A stretch of DNA of 64,000 nt from Lithospermum erythrorhizon. Taxonomy: Eukaryota; Streptophyta; Magnoliopsida; Boraginales; Boraginaceae. The DNA is taken from the NCBI GenBank assembly GCA_019722365.1, contig JADFUC010000464.1, positions 496,001 to 560,000 on the forward strand, given 5' to 3'. The notes beneath the pieces are model-generated. The model did no database searches. It saw nothing but the letters and a program-made list of their open reading frames with translations, and had not been told where the DNA came from. Positions 24,175 through 35,557 of this stretch are shown here, piece after piece. The position numbers and the translations under genes were made by a program. Position 1 is the first letter of the stretch. Every line of letters begins with the position of its first letter.

Positions 24175-26335
24175 TATATGTCTCTTGTAAGCATAGGGAT
24201 ATATGTTGTGAGGATTTTTGTAAGTGTTCTGCTAGTGAATAGTTTCTAGGTTGCATCGACTACAAATCGGAGTTCTTATTGCCGAGAGAAAGAATATACT
24301 TGCAGACTTATGTTTCTGTCATATATTTTCTTGTAATTTCATACGTTCTATATATGGGTATGAGAAACTAGAGGTAATCGATTATGGAGTACAGTTACAA
24401 TTATACCTATTCTTCTCCGACTTGATGATCGTTCAATGTTTTTATCTGTTTACAGTAATTTATGTTTGCATCGCATTGGAATTCACAAAATCGCTTAGTA
24501 GTTGGCGTTCAAGACTGTTAATGCATAAATGCCAGTAAGGTGTGATTCTTGTGTTGATAGTTTAAAAGTTAGAGAATTATAACTAAGACAGATCTCTCTT
24601 GTGTATAGGTATGTGTTTAACTGAGTGTGACCTAGAGCTGGTTAGTCATCGAGATGTGTGCATATGTGTGGCATTAGTATATGTAGTGTGCTTCACCACA
24701 TTTGACTAGGATAAATTGGTAATTCGTAGAGGTGATGCTCGAAAGTGTGTCGGGTGTGCTGCAATTGGTTTCATGTGTCCTATCATTGTTGCGTTAAATC
24801 TATGGTTAACATTCTCATGTTTTTCGTATGGTTTATTTGCTCGCTTATTCAGGTTTAGTTGGTGATAATGTTTCGAAAAATAAGCAATCCATAACCTATA
24901 TGTCATAAAACAATGTTCAGTAGTGATAGACTTATATACATACTTGCACTGATGGAATATATTGCTTCAGGTCTCATGCTGGAGAACCCTGAAATGATAA
25001 GATAAGCAGTCCCCTGCCCCTCTAAGAGTTGAAAGCTACACCCAGTTAACTTTTTCAGTTGTAATATTGTTCAATATTACTGTCGAAGCATTCGTATTCT
25101 TTCAAGACATGTATTGCATAGATAATTAGAAGGATTCTGCAGCAATACTTTTTTTTTTGTTGCTTGTGTAACAATTGGTGAATCAACATTAATAATGTGC
25201 TATTAACAATAGTCAACCTTACTACAGCTTTGAGGTGAACTCGAGCCTCGAGCCTTATGGAGGTTCAAGATTTTACCTATTTTTAGTGAACAATTAAAAA
25301 TTTCATTTAGATAAGTTTAAGTACGTATATGCCCAAAAAAGAAAGAAAAATGCACAAAAAGAAGCAACCTTCATAGTTACATGCTTCCATTAACAATAAC
25401 ATACTTCAATGTCTTTAAATAGGTTTCTGCGGTATAGTAAGGTTGACTATTTGATGAGTTGTTGATTTAGAATTAGTTTAACTATTCGATGAAAAACCTC
25501 TCAAATTGTGATAGAGGGGTACTAGCATGAGCAAGAAAAGATATAAAATCAGCATGTAATATAATACTCCCATGTATTATAGTAAGGAAATTAGCATAGT
25601 TTTTTAGTACCCCCATCACTTCAAAGCTTTTTATTCTTAGGAGTGACAAGGTATGGAAGTTTAGAGATGGATTTGGTTGATAGAGTAGTATGCAATTTGG
25701 TTATTTATAATGATATCTTGGGATAATCAGAGAGCAATAGTCAACAATGGCTAGCTACTAGGACAAAAATGGCGACTTAACAAACAATAATTCAAGGAGA
25801 AGAATACTGTATATGGGATATCTAATGAAGAAGTCATAATTTCTATTGATTGCAATAATAAATACAATGCTTAAAAATGCATGTTTTATTTTACCAAAAA
25901 AGTATTTGTTCAAATTGAATGAGTTATGTCAGTTTAAGTCATTTGAAAAAATTCCAAGTGAATAGTGTATGGAACGAACAATTTTAAGAGAAGGTTGTAA
26001 TTTTGCTCCATGGACTTTGATATTGAGCAAAATTTTTGAACTTGATGTTCCATCTTTATGAGGGGAGCCAGAAATTTATAATTCTGCTATACTTTAACTG
26101 ATGTGCTGGAGTGAATGTCAAAGATAAAATAAGAAAATTGTATATTGAACATAGATTGGTATACACAAACAAAGTTATAATAAATCAGAAGGAATGCAAA
26201 AATAAATGGTACATTCAGTTCTATGATTCTAGTTTCTATGTATTCATGGCTTTCTTTGGTTCTTCATAAGGTAAAGGAATAGAAATAAATATCACACCAG
26301 TTCAGTTGATTCTTTGGATGCTTTAAATTTCATGT
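23828..26335. other. Intergenic; (TA)n microsatellite, no gene seen
   Basis: A (TA)n run of about 15 units followed by (GA)4 lies at about 24138-24174. Open frames at 24251-24538 and elsewhere show no domain or splice pattern. The right end is the 3' flank of the HMGR gene; no poly-A tract or target-site duplication typical of a fresh retrocopy was found there. Confidence 0.4.
24138..24174. repeat. (TA)n(GA)n microsatellite
   Basis: An uninterrupted alternating ta tract followed by gagagag, seen directly. Confidence 0.9.
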
Positions 26336-28015
26336 TTAAGCTTTTGAAACATCTTTGTTTGAACGGTTATACTTCATGTGACTCTTCACAAGTTGCCCTG
26401 CAGAGATTGCAGACATGAGTGAAAGCTCTCCTGCAAGAACAGAACCAGCAACTATGGTGGCTAATTGTCTTGAGTTCGCTCCGGGAAGTTCCCTGTTTGC
26501 TCCTTTAACTCCAAGTAGGTTCAAACATGCTGATTGAGAAGCTAGTTGAGTTCCACCACCGACCGTGCCTACCTCTATTGATGGCATGGTCACAGAGATG
26601 TGGAGATCTTTGCCATCATTGATAGCTTCCATCATTGTGATACAATGGGAACTCTCAACATTTTGTGCTGGATCTTGACCTGTGGCGAGGTAGATAGCTG
26701 AGACAATGTTGCTAGCGTGTGCGTTGAAGCCACCAAGTGCCCCTGCCATTGCTGAACCAACAAGATTCTTGAGCATGTTTAGCTCCACCAAGGCTGCAAC
26801 TTCTGTCTTGAGCACTTTCTTGACCACTTCTTCTGTGATGATAGCCTCGCATACAACAGACTTTCCTCGCCCTTCGATCCAATTCACCGCAGCTGGTTTC
26901 TTGTCAGAACAGTAGTTTCCTGAGATGCCAATAACATCCATGTCCGGGAACTCATTCTCTAGGAACTCCAATACATGTTGTGTTCCTTTTGAGACCATAT
27001 TCATCCCCATGGCATCTCCTGTGCTACAGGAGAATCTGGTGTACAAATTCTTGCCTGCAATTGCACACTTGATGCTCTGCAGCCTACCAAACCTACTAGA
27101 TTGATTGAAAGCAGCTGCTATGGTCTCAAAATTCAGAGGATCTTCCAGGAAAAACTTGAGCTCAGCGGCTCTTTTCGCGGTTCCGAACCGAACCACAGGG
27201 GCTCTGGTCATGGCATCCCTCAACACAACACTAGTAGCACCCCCTGATGCATAAATTGCCTTACATCCTCTGTTGGTACTAGCCACTAAGCATCCTTCTG
27301 TAGTCGCCATAGGGACCGAAAACTCCTTACCATCCAGCAAAAGTGGACCTGCAATTCCTACTGGTAATTGCACATACCCAATAGGCATCTCACAACATTG
27401 TCCCAAAATAGAGTCATAATCAAAGTGCTCTAGAGGAAGTCCTTCCAATGATTTTCCAGTTATCCTCTGAAGTGCCTCACGTCGAATCGATGTAGCCCGG
27501 AAGCAATCACCAAGCTTGGATTCAAGGGAGTATGAAGGTGTCTTTCCTTGTACAACAGATTCAACAATCTCTTCATCTTCTTCTGAACAAGGTGTTGGCA
27601 TTACTTTAGGTGCAGCAGTAATATTGCATGCAAGATTGCATTTATCAACCTGGATGTCTTTGTTCACTTCTTTTGTCTCAAAAAGATGTCCATGGTCCTC
27701 TTCTTCCTCATCTTCTTCTGATAATTGAACTAAGCCAAGGCTAAAGAAACCAAGAAGATAAATGAAAGAAGCAACAAAGGCAACAAGTGCAACAATCTCA
27801 GAGAAACTAACAACATGAAGAGGGGTTGAGTTTCTAATCTTTTCCCTCCATCTAGTTAGCAAATAATACACAACTGAAAAAAATAGAGGAAAAAATATAG
27901 CATTTGTTAAGTGAAGAGGAAATGAAATGTTATCAGAATCCAAAGGTGTGGATTTAGCATTCTTTTTCTTGAAAATAGCTTGATTATTGTTGTTGTTAGC
28001 CTTTGAAAACTCCAT
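26336..28015 (-). CDS. HMGR: 3-hydroxy-3-methylglutaryl-CoA reductase, intronless
   Basis: One uninterrupted reading frame of 559 aa from the ATG at 28015 ([10 protein letters not shown]). The enzyme reduces HMG-CoA to mevalonate with 2 NADPH, the rate-setting step of the cytosolic isoprenoid pathway, on the ER membrane. Two membrane spans are visible (about residues 35-54 and 68-97), flanking the plant-typical [16 protein letters not shown] loop. A short acidic linker (about 99-150) precedes the catalytic domain. Catalytic residues are all present: Glu240 in [10 protein letters not shown], Lys372 in SDKKPA, Asp448 in GQDPAQN and His546 in KSHMK. So are NADPH and substrate motifs DAMGMNM (334) and GTVGGGT (483). 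Ser552 in HMKYNRS matches the site phosphorylated by SnRK1-type kinases in plants. Plant HMGR genes usually have three introns; none is present. The linker is shorter than in the tomato HMG2 type. Confidence 0.96.
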   Translation of the reverse strand: MEFSKANNNNNQAIFKKKNAKSTPLDSDNISFPLHLTNAIFFPLFFSVVYYLLTRWREKIRNSTPLHVVSFSEIVALVAFVASFIYLLGFFSLGLVQLSEEDEEEEDHGHLFETKEVNKDIQVDKCNLACNITAAPKVMPTPCSEEDEEIVESVVQGKTPSYSLESKLGDCFRATSIRREALQRITGKSLEGLPLEHFDYDSILGQCCEMPIGYVQLPVGIAGPLLLDGKEFSVPMATTEGCLVASTNRGCKAIYASGGATSVVLRDAMTRAPVVRFGTAKRAAELKFFLEDPLNFETIAAAFNQSSRFGRLQSIKCAIAGKNLYTRFSCSTGDAMGMNMVSKGTQHVLEFLENEFPDMDVIGISGNYCSDKKPAAVNWIEGRGKSVVCEAIITEEVVKKVLKTEVAALVELNMLKNLVGSAMAGALGGFNAHASNIVSAIYLATGQDPAQNVESSHCITMMEAINDGKDLHISVTMPSIEVGTVGGGTQLASQSACLNLLGVKGANRELPGANSRQLATIVAGSVLAGELSLMSAISAGQLVKSHMKYNRSNKDVSKA

Positions 28016-28161
28016 CACTTGAAACTTTTTTGATTTGTTTGCAAGTGATGGTTTGAAGAAAATAAATTTACTAAGTTTCCCTTTTGTGGTCTATCAAATC
28101 TTGAGAATTTATGAAATTGTGTTATGAATTTGTTGATGAGGATATGAAGTTTGTATAGGAA

Positions 28162-28169
28162 TATTTATA
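28162..28169 (-). promoter_or_regulatory. Putative TATA box of HMGR gene
   Basis: The minus strand reads cactataaatattcc, giving TATAAATA about 147 nt upstream of the ATG. It suggests that the intronless gene has its own core promoter. Confidence 0.4.
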
Positions 28170-30182
28170 GTGTTAGGGACTTGATATAATACTCCAATAT
28201 GCATAATAATAGGTCAATAATGGCTGGTCTTATACATATATTATATTACTTTTAAAAAAGCTTGAATAAAAATATGATTAAATTCCAAAGTTGGGTAGTT
28301 TCGATGAACTATAGGTTATGGTCAGCACATATTTGTGGAAAAAATTGAAGTGTAGTACATGTGGCTTCAGTGAAATTTAATTGTAATTTATACATCTTTG
28401 TATAATTGTATCTCTTTTGTTTTTTTCCCCTCACCTAAGTTGAATTGAATTTAGTCAATATTGGTACTCTGTTAGCAGTCAATTATTGAGATTTTTCTAG
28501 TTTTGTCCAATTTTAGGTTACATGTGAATGAAATTTACGACTTTGAACATGTCATATTTTGAAGTTAAATGATTAGCATGTGGAATTTTAAAATTGTTTT
28601 TTCTATTATTAAAATTACTTTTCTATTTTTACGTCAAGTCGGATCGAATATAAATGATTGTCAACCTGGGGCTTCACTTTCCAAAGTTTTCTATTAGGAA
28701 TACGATTACTTCTATAAGATCAATGCTACAGATTTTATCGGAAATTCTGACAATTAATCAGCTTTTTTAAAAATGTGGAATAATATTTCTTCAACTTGAG
28801 TTCGACTCTAGTCAACTGCTGGTATAATACCCTATTTGTCGAGGAGAGTATTATCCCTAAAACTCCAATATTATTTGGGCAGGAGTGTGTGACTGTGTGT
28901 ATAACAGTTGCGTAAACATGCAAGAGGTTGTCCGACTGTCGTCCATTATGAAGTGGGACTGGTTGGCAAACTGTAGTAGTGTAGTGAGTGTCACGGGCCT
29001 TGGGTTGCCCCTAAAATGTATATTATGGCCCGATTGATCCCCTAGCTCACGTTTAACGAGCTCATAGTGGGTCTTTGTCTATTGGCCTACAAATATCAAA
29101 ATCCATATAAAAAATGAATGAATTTTGCATATGGGATGAAATTTAAACTTTGCTATGTCAAGTGGAAAGCATCCCATTTTTTTTTATAAGAAAATATTTA
29201 GGACAAGGATGTGCCCCAAATCCAACAAAGGAGATTATTGAAATCGAACCTGGTATTTTTGGATTGTTAAAAAACTCTTTGTTATTTTTATGATCTATTA
29301 GACCAACCTTTAGGGTTGGAAAACATTTCCATATCGGAAACAGTGTTTAAAAGCTTTCATTTTGATATACATGTTAAAAAATAAAAAACATTTCAAAAAA
29401 TATTATAAATACATTTAAGAAACATCGTAAAAGATTGAAAACTCAACATAAGTTATATATACTAAAAGATATTTGTATAAATATAGATATTATAACAAAT
29501 ATAAATATTCAATCTAATCAAGTAAATTAAAAATTAAAAAAAAGTATTTTGAAATCAATGTTACATAATTTAAAATGTTTGAAATACATCTTCACCAATA
29601 ACAATAGTCATCCCCTTTTGTCATCGAATTGTTATAGGGATTGCTTCAAAAGAGATGTCAAGATTTATATCGACATTTTAAATGACCAGTACCATATCTG
29701 GTTGATTAACCTACATCATAGAGGAACAAGAAAGATTATTGAAGGAAGTCGGATTTGATTCAACAATAACAAGAGCACTATTAAGATTATATGTGTTGAA
29801 TCGTTTGGCGAAGTCATCCTTATGGTTAGAATCCTTCTCAAACATTATAGGATGCACTCTATTTTTTGTTTCCGATATGTTCACTTCTCATGTTTGGTCT
29901 AGGTATTTTCACGAGATTGAGAGAATCAATGATAGACAAAGAATGAAGAACGAAGAATTGATGCATATTTGCAAGTTATTTTGGTTCTCAATCTATGTTG
30001 ATTGTTTTGTTAATTTGTTTGATGTAACAATTAGTACTTTTAATTTCTCGAATTATAATTTTATGAATTATAGCTCGTATGGAGCAAACCGATGGAATGG
30101 ATGATTTTAATTAATTAATTAGTGCATTACATATCAAAAAGATAAAATATTTGAAATAAAATTAAAAAATTAATTTTTAATT
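28170..30182. other. Intergenic; unrecognised open frame at 29739-30104
   Basis: Most is AT-rich. A plus-strand frame at 29739-30104 (121 codons; the preceding frame 29549-29758 ends within it) encodes hydrophobic and basic residues with FSNIIGCTLFFVSDMF and ICKLFWFSIYVDCFVNLF. I do not recognise it. The composition hints at a decayed membrane-protein fragment, but no splice sites or homologous motif support a gene. Confidence 0.3.
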
Positions 30183-30350
30183 ACTCTATCCACTTTAATT
30201 GTCAAGCTGATTTTTTGAAATTAACTTGACCATCAATTATTAATTATTTCTTATTCTAAAAAATATAAAAATTTATATAATTGGATTGTTTTATAATACT
30301 TTCATAATATTAATTTTTTTAATAATATAATTAAAGAGTAATCAAGACCA
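30183..30350. mobile_element. MITE, copy 2, inverted and truncated
   Basis: Its reverse complement matches 3690-3850 in order: ctttaattatattatt, ttaatattatgaaagtatt, ccaattatataaattt, tattttttagaataa and a caatttcaaaaa tail. The expected terminal inverted end is missing on one side, so it is a partial copy. Confidence 0.6.
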
Positions 30351-31576
30351 ACGATTTACTCCGGAGCATGCGAGAAAGTTTCAATTAAAATTGACGGGGT
30401 TAAAGAAATATTGTCATAATTAGTATTATTTGAAAAAATATCTAAAAGTTAAGTTTAAACAGAGGTTGATAGACATTTTTAATTATCTCACTCGTCCAGT
30501 TCTTTTTAGAATTACAATATAATGCTACTTTTTATCTAGTAGAAGATATATTGTCAAAACAACAAATTCTAATCTACTTGATCTCAAAATGATGTACACC
30601 AATAACTATAATATTTATTTCCTAGTTTCTCAAGATGACGAATGCTTGCTTTATTAATTCTAATTAGAAACATTTAAAAATTTTAATATATGATTGAAGC
30701 ATATAATGTACGGCTTAGTTCGTTCAATAGCCTAACTATTAAACACTTTTGACCTTAATATATAAAGAAATTGAGACGCACTGATATTTCCAACCTAATT
30801 TCATACGTCAAATGCTTCGAGGGGTCTTTCTGCCAAACCAAAATGATATTTTGAATATGACTTATATCTTAGTGATTTTTGAGTATTTGATTGACACGAA
30901 TAAGATTGTTTTAATAGTAATTTCATATGTTCGCTTTAAAAATTTAAGACAAAAGCTCAAGTGACAACTTAAAACGATAAAATTTGATGATTAAATTAAA
31001 ATAAAATTGCTATTTAGAGTGGGAGACAAAAAAACTTTCAAATATAAGATTTTATGAGATGAAAGATGAAATAGATTAAAGGAAGTAGTGAAATTTGTTA
31101 GAGATAGATTATGTTAGGTAACTAAACAACCACCTTGAGATCACATGCCATCTTTGTCTGCAACATGAAAATACAATTAAAATCATCAGTTTATATTCCA
31201 AGGATACAATTATTGGTGTTTCACTGTGCATTAAATGTGAACCAAACATAATTACACCCAAAGAAAAACAGAACAAAAAATTTACTTTCCACTTCCATGT
31301 GTAGTTCATGTAGAAGTGAAACAGTTAAGAAAAAGAATATTGGAATAATTTCAATATTAAAACATATAGTTTTTTGATACTTATATTAATAAAATCTGGG
31401 AAATATAAATTGCTCAAAAAGGCTACAAAATGAACTTCAGTTAAAAAAATGTTGGTTGAATATGTAAAGAATTGATGAATTATACAATAAAAGTTGTTGT
31501 TCAGTTTCATAGCATTCTCACTAGCTGCTCTTGTTTGTGGCTACTTGGCATCCACCATTTCTGAAATCCAACTAGT
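30351..31576. other. Intergenic; 3' flank of C2H2 gene
   Basis: AT-rich sequence with no coding signal. Confidence 0.4.
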
Positions 31577-31671
31577 TCACATTAATTTCATCTGAGGGGG
31601 AACAACAAGAAAATCGCGTTCGTCTTGGCTGATTTTTGAATCAGAGTGCTTGGTTGCTTTTGGCCCTGCAA
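31577..31671 (-). pseudogene. Out-of-frame former C-terminus of the C2H2 gene
   Basis: The minus strand, in the frame one base off the annotated CDS, reads GPKATKHSDSKISQDERDF then LVVPPQMKLM and stop. This has normal coding character and follows directly on the fourth finger, so it was probably coding before the small deletion upstream. Confidence 0.7.
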
Positions 31672-32823
31672 TTAAATGATCTTGTGTCCACCTAAAGCTT
31701 GACCTGAGGAGAATACTTTGAAGCAAATTGGACATTCATGGATTTTAGTACTCTTCCTAGACTCATGATCTGTGTCTGACTTTTGTTTGCAATATTTGAT
31801 CAGTTTACTACTTTCAGCTGTTGGATTTGGGGAAAGCTCTGTCTCAGTGCTGTTTTCGCTGCAGTCGATTTTCGAAGAAAAACAGCCTTTAGTCCTTTTG
31901 TGACTTGCTCTATGCCCACCTAAAGCCTGGAATGAATGGAATTTTCTGTTGCAAGAAGTGCACTCAAACGAGTTTTTCTTTTCGAATCCATCAGTGAAAT
32001 CGAAATCTATTTCAGCTTCAGAGTTGCAATGTTTTTTGGGGTAATTTGCAGCCATAGAAGGATCATGCAAATTAATACACTTCCTCTTGCTTGAATTTCC
32101 CTTTTTCTGGATTTCGTCAGAGCCCATTTCAATACTTCTATCTATGCAATTTTCAGAAGTATCAATTTCTTGAACTTCTGAAGTTTTTGTGTTTTGCCAA
32201 TTTCCTGGAATCCCAGAATCCCTGGAAAGTAAAAGCAAGCTCATTGCAGCCTCTTCTGGTTCTTGATCAATATCAGAAATGCAAGGCGAAGAAGAAGAAG
32301 CATTGAAAACATTCAGATTCTCCAATTTTTTCTTGACTCTTCGTGATCTCTTCTTTTTATTCGTCGCAGAAGCTTCATTATCTGATTGGTTATCTATGAT
32401 ATCCTTCTGATTGGAGCTATCAAAAGAATTTCCCCCTAGATTGTTTGGTACTTTATCAGAATGACATTTCATGTGCCCAAATAAAGCTTTCCAAGATTGA
32501 TAGCTTTTGCCACATTCTTTACATATCATATTTGGAAGCAAAGTATCATCTTCACTTGACTTCACACACTTGTTAGTCTTCTTGGGGTTCTCTCTAAGAC
32601 TATAACAAATATTGGAAGAATCAATAGAATGGTAATTTTTCTTCTTCTCACCATTGAATTCTTGACTGATAAGAGGAGGAAGTTTCTTTCCATAGTGGCC
32701 TTTTTCATCAGGTTCAGATGAACTGATCAAATGAGTCCTCATATGACCTCCTAAAGATCTTCCAGAATGGAAGCTTTTGTTGCAGAATTTGCAGGCATGT
32801 TTCAGTTCTTGATCCTTTCCCAT
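31672..32823 (-). CDS. C2H2 zinc-finger transcription factor (ZAT4/ZAT9-like), last finger broken
   Basis: Starting at the ATG at 32823 (MGKDQELKHACKF), 383 aa. Q-type C2H2 fingers lie at residues 11-31 (SFHSGRSLGGHMRTH), 101-121 (SWKALFGHMKCH) and 288-308 (SFQALGGHRASH); a fourth begins at 364 (CPICFKVFSSGQALGGHK) but ends II-stop before its second histidine. QALGGH is the plant-specific helix signature. A basic KKKRSRRVKKK stretch (about 155-165) is a likely nuclear signal, and EEAAMSLLLLSRD is the family's conserved mid-region box. Just past the stop, another frame continues PKATKHSDSKISQDERDFLV to a TGA at 31577-31579, as expected for the lost C-terminus. Loss of about 4 nt around 31674-31683 accounts for the break. 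Members of this family are mostly stress-linked repressors; no EAR motif is seen in the retained part. The upstream in-frame TTG is not used as start. Confidence 0.88.
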   Translation of the reverse strand: MGKDQELKHACKFCNKSFHSGRSLGGHMRTHLISSSEPDEKGHYGKKLPPLISQEFNGEKKKNYHSIDSSNICYSLRENPKKTNKCVKSSEDDTLLPNMICKECGKSYQSWKALFGHMKCHSDKVPNNLGGNSFDSSNQKDIIDNQSDNEASATNKKKRSRRVKKKLENLNVFNASSSSPCISDIDQEPEEAAMSLLLLSRDSGIPGNWQNTKTSEVQEIDTSENCIDRSIEMGSDEIQKKGNSSKRKCINLHDPSMAANYPKKHCNSEAEIDFDFTDGFEKKNSFECTSCNRKFHSFQALGGHRASHKRTKGCFSSKIDCSENSTETELSPNPTAESSKLIKYCKQKSDTDHESRKSTKIHECPICFKVFSSGQALGGHKII

Positions 32824-34320
32824 TAAAATTCTCAAAAAAATTGGCTCGAACGAAGATCAAGAAATGGTCTAACTATGTTTATTCAGGCTGTGTGAAAGCT
32901 ACAGCTTTGAACTCATTATGCTGAACAAAGTGGACCAAGAAAAGTAAAGGAAAATGGATCAGAAAGCAAGGTTGAAGCTGAAAGCTTTGCTGGTATTTGA
33001 AGTGAAATATTGAATCTTGATTCAAACTTGAACTGATTTGATATGATCAAATTCAACTTTCAAGTAATATTAGGAAGAGAGTAAGATGTGCTATGGTGAA
33101 AAAAGCAAAGAAAGATGAGTTAACTTTAGCTAAGCTGGCTAGCTGGAGAGTATGCTACTTCAATGTGGACTAGTAGATTTATGGTAGTTTGAGGAGATTG
33201 GTTTCCTGTCTTTTTTTCAAATGATGGTTAGTTGTTAATGAGAGATATATCTAAAATATTTTATACATTAAAAAAAAGAGTTTCATTTTACTTTACTCCA
33301 ACTATTTTAGTTATTCTTTATCTTGTCTTTTTCATTGAGAAAAAAAATATCTTGAAAGTGATGAAAGAAAGACCATTTTCTATGTGAATATTTAGTTTGA
33401 GAATTTATTAGTGCATATATATATATATGTATAGTTCTACAAATCAGCATTAGTGGTGAACCACATTAACACCTAAAGTTTTGAACTACTTGTTAAAAAA
33501 TAAAAGTAAAAACGAAAAACTAACTAAAACGAAATAAATTAGGAGATAATAATACTACTTAAAAAAACTAAAAACTTTGATGGTGCAAGATCGCCACATT
33601 GCTTAGGGGAGATAATAATAGTTTTTTTTGAAAACTAAATTAGGAGATAGCATATCGTAAGTTTTCAAAAAAAAAAATGTAATAATTGACATCCTTCATT
33701 CATTAAATAATAAGAAAATCGCAACTGAAATTCGTTTAATTCTTTTAACCATCAATATTGGTTCAAGGTCCATCTTGATCGATAGACTATAATGAGGTAG
33801 AATGAGTTAAAAAAACACTCATTGGACTAAAAATATCATTTAGCTATTTTTTTTAAAAAGTTAACGATGAAAAGTATTGCATATTACGAATTCAGATTTT
33901 GAGTATTACAAATAACTAATATAGAAATTCTTAACTAAATATAGTTAGAGTAAATATTACAAAAAAAATAGAATATATTAATATCAAGAATTGAAATCTC
34001 CATATAAAAATTTAGATCAGATAGCACCAAACTATTAATTCATGTGTTCATCTAACTAATTATTGGTTGCTCTATCAACATTATTTGTTTGGAGGAGAAA
34101 TCCATGCAAGAAGCAAAAGATAAAAAGAGGAAAAGGGAAGATAGTAGTGCACGTGTACAAAACTAAGTATCCTACGCCAGCTGAAATCCAACGGCTAAAA
34201 ATGTTGAGTTGAAGATCCCAATGCTGAAGAAGAGCAATAAAAACCTCTCCTACTCAAAGTTATAACCATATAAAAACTGCTCAACTATTCTTTTCTTTGT
34301 CTTGCTATTAAGGAAGCCCA
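32824..34320. other. Intergenic; promoter side of C2H2 gene
   Basis: AT-rich with no gene. A short (TA)n run lies at about 33412-33430 and an isolated CACGTG (G-box core) at 34150-34155, not clearly tied to a gene. Confidence 0.35.
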
Positions 34321-34448
34321 CAACACCAAGTGAAGTCATCAAAAAGACTTCCACTCACTTGGTGTTATTCTATAAGGGACTTTTTCTACCTTTTCATATC
34401 TAAAAAAAATAAATGCTTCAAAGGTAATTAAATGTGGATCCAGTTAGG
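34321..34448. repeat. Direct repeat copy 1 with internal palindrome
   Basis: It shares with 34530-34664 the words gaagtca-caaaaag, ttccactcacttggtgttatt, ctt-ttctacctttccat and atgcttcaaaggtat. Within this copy, acaccaagtga and tcacttggtgt form an 11-bp inverted repeat able to make a hairpin. Confidence 0.8.
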
Positions 34449-34529
34449 AATGAACACTAAACATCGACGGAAAACAGATAACTTTACAAACAAAATCAAA
34501 CAACCTTAACATGAAATGATTTAAGACAT

Positions 34530-34664
34530 AACACCAATTATGAAGTCACCAAAAAGGGTTCCACTCACTTGGTGTTATTTTACAAAGAGGCTTCTTCTAT
34601 CTTTCCATTATCTTTTTTTAAGAAATTGAATGCTTCAAAGGTATCTAAATATGGGTCCCATTAG
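34530..34664. repeat. Direct repeat copy 2
   Basis: Second copy of the unit at 34321-34448, about 80-85 bp downstream of it. The left arm of the palindrome is decayed here (acaccaattatgaag) while the right arm is intact. Confidence 0.8.
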
Positions 34665-34813
34665 CAGGCTTCACTACTGTCATTTTGCTTGCCAATTAGA
34701 GCTAGACATGTATGCCCATCAGGTTGTCCATTTGGTTATTAAGACCTATAGGATGTTAAACATTAACTTTTAAGTTCTTAGTGTGGGAATGCAATTGGAA
34801 GTGACCATCTTCA

Positions 34814-35044
34814 TATCTTTATATAGAGTGATAATATTATTAATAATAATTGTTGTGTATACTTATAATTATAATTATTAGAGAATGTCTTTACATAAAC
34901 AAATACTAAACATAAATCTAGTAGCAAATATATTAAATATGAAAACTAAATATCATGTACTCCAAGCTTACTGGTTGCTCAAATCGCTCCACTTCCTTGT
35001 TCTCCAAGTTATCACATATTCTTAATATACCATATAATATCCCA
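34814..35044 (-). mobile_element. 3' LTR of older Copia-type element
   Basis: About 231 bp, homologous and in the same orientation to 42615-42847. Shared words include attattagagaatg, acaaatactaaacataaa and ataccatataatatccca. The plus-strand end ...atatccca corresponds to an LTR starting TGGGATATT on the minus strand. The left edge is set by the length of the other copy. Confidence 0.7.
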
Positions 35045-35557
35045 ATACTCTTAAATCGAACATCGAAATCGCTACGCAGATTCCCAACTTGTAAATTAAT
35101 AAGCAATGGTCAAATTCCTTCAAAATCAAACTCTCGATCTTCAAAATTACCCACAAAGCCGACTCGATACTTCATCCTTCATAACTTCCAACGACTTCAA
35201 AAGAAGGTTAAATATAACCTTTTCAAATAAATGACTCAAATCACGGGTCAAAATGAAGAGATGCTAAATCTATAAAGTGTTTGCCTAATAATTGCGTTCA
35301 AAAAAAATCGTCCAACCATGGGCGCTAACCGGTCATTGGGTCGGCCAGATTAAACGCTTACAAGTGTTGGATTTCAGGTAAGAAAGACATTATTTGCGGC
35401 CCGAAAGAAAAATTGAATATGTCCTACGCCATGGCCTATGAGGCTCAACGATCACAGATAAACCAATAATCGCACAAATCAATCATATCAAAACAAAGTC
35501 CAAATAGTCGACAAATAATCGAAATAAATTAATCATATAAAAAGTGTGCATCAGTAA

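Noticed and set aside
26706..27728. Open frames on the plus strand across HMGR
   Set aside because: They are antisense shadows of the strongly coding minus-strand HMGR frame.
29739..30104. A membrane protein gene, possibly PEX11-like
   Set aside because: The hydrophobic pattern is suggestive, but no conserved motif, splice sites or start context support it.
31660..31720. An intron removing the early stop in the C2H2 gene
   Set aside because: The only GT (in aggtgg) and the downstream AG (ttgcag) are under 40 nt apart, too short for a plant intron, and splicing there would delete finger residues.
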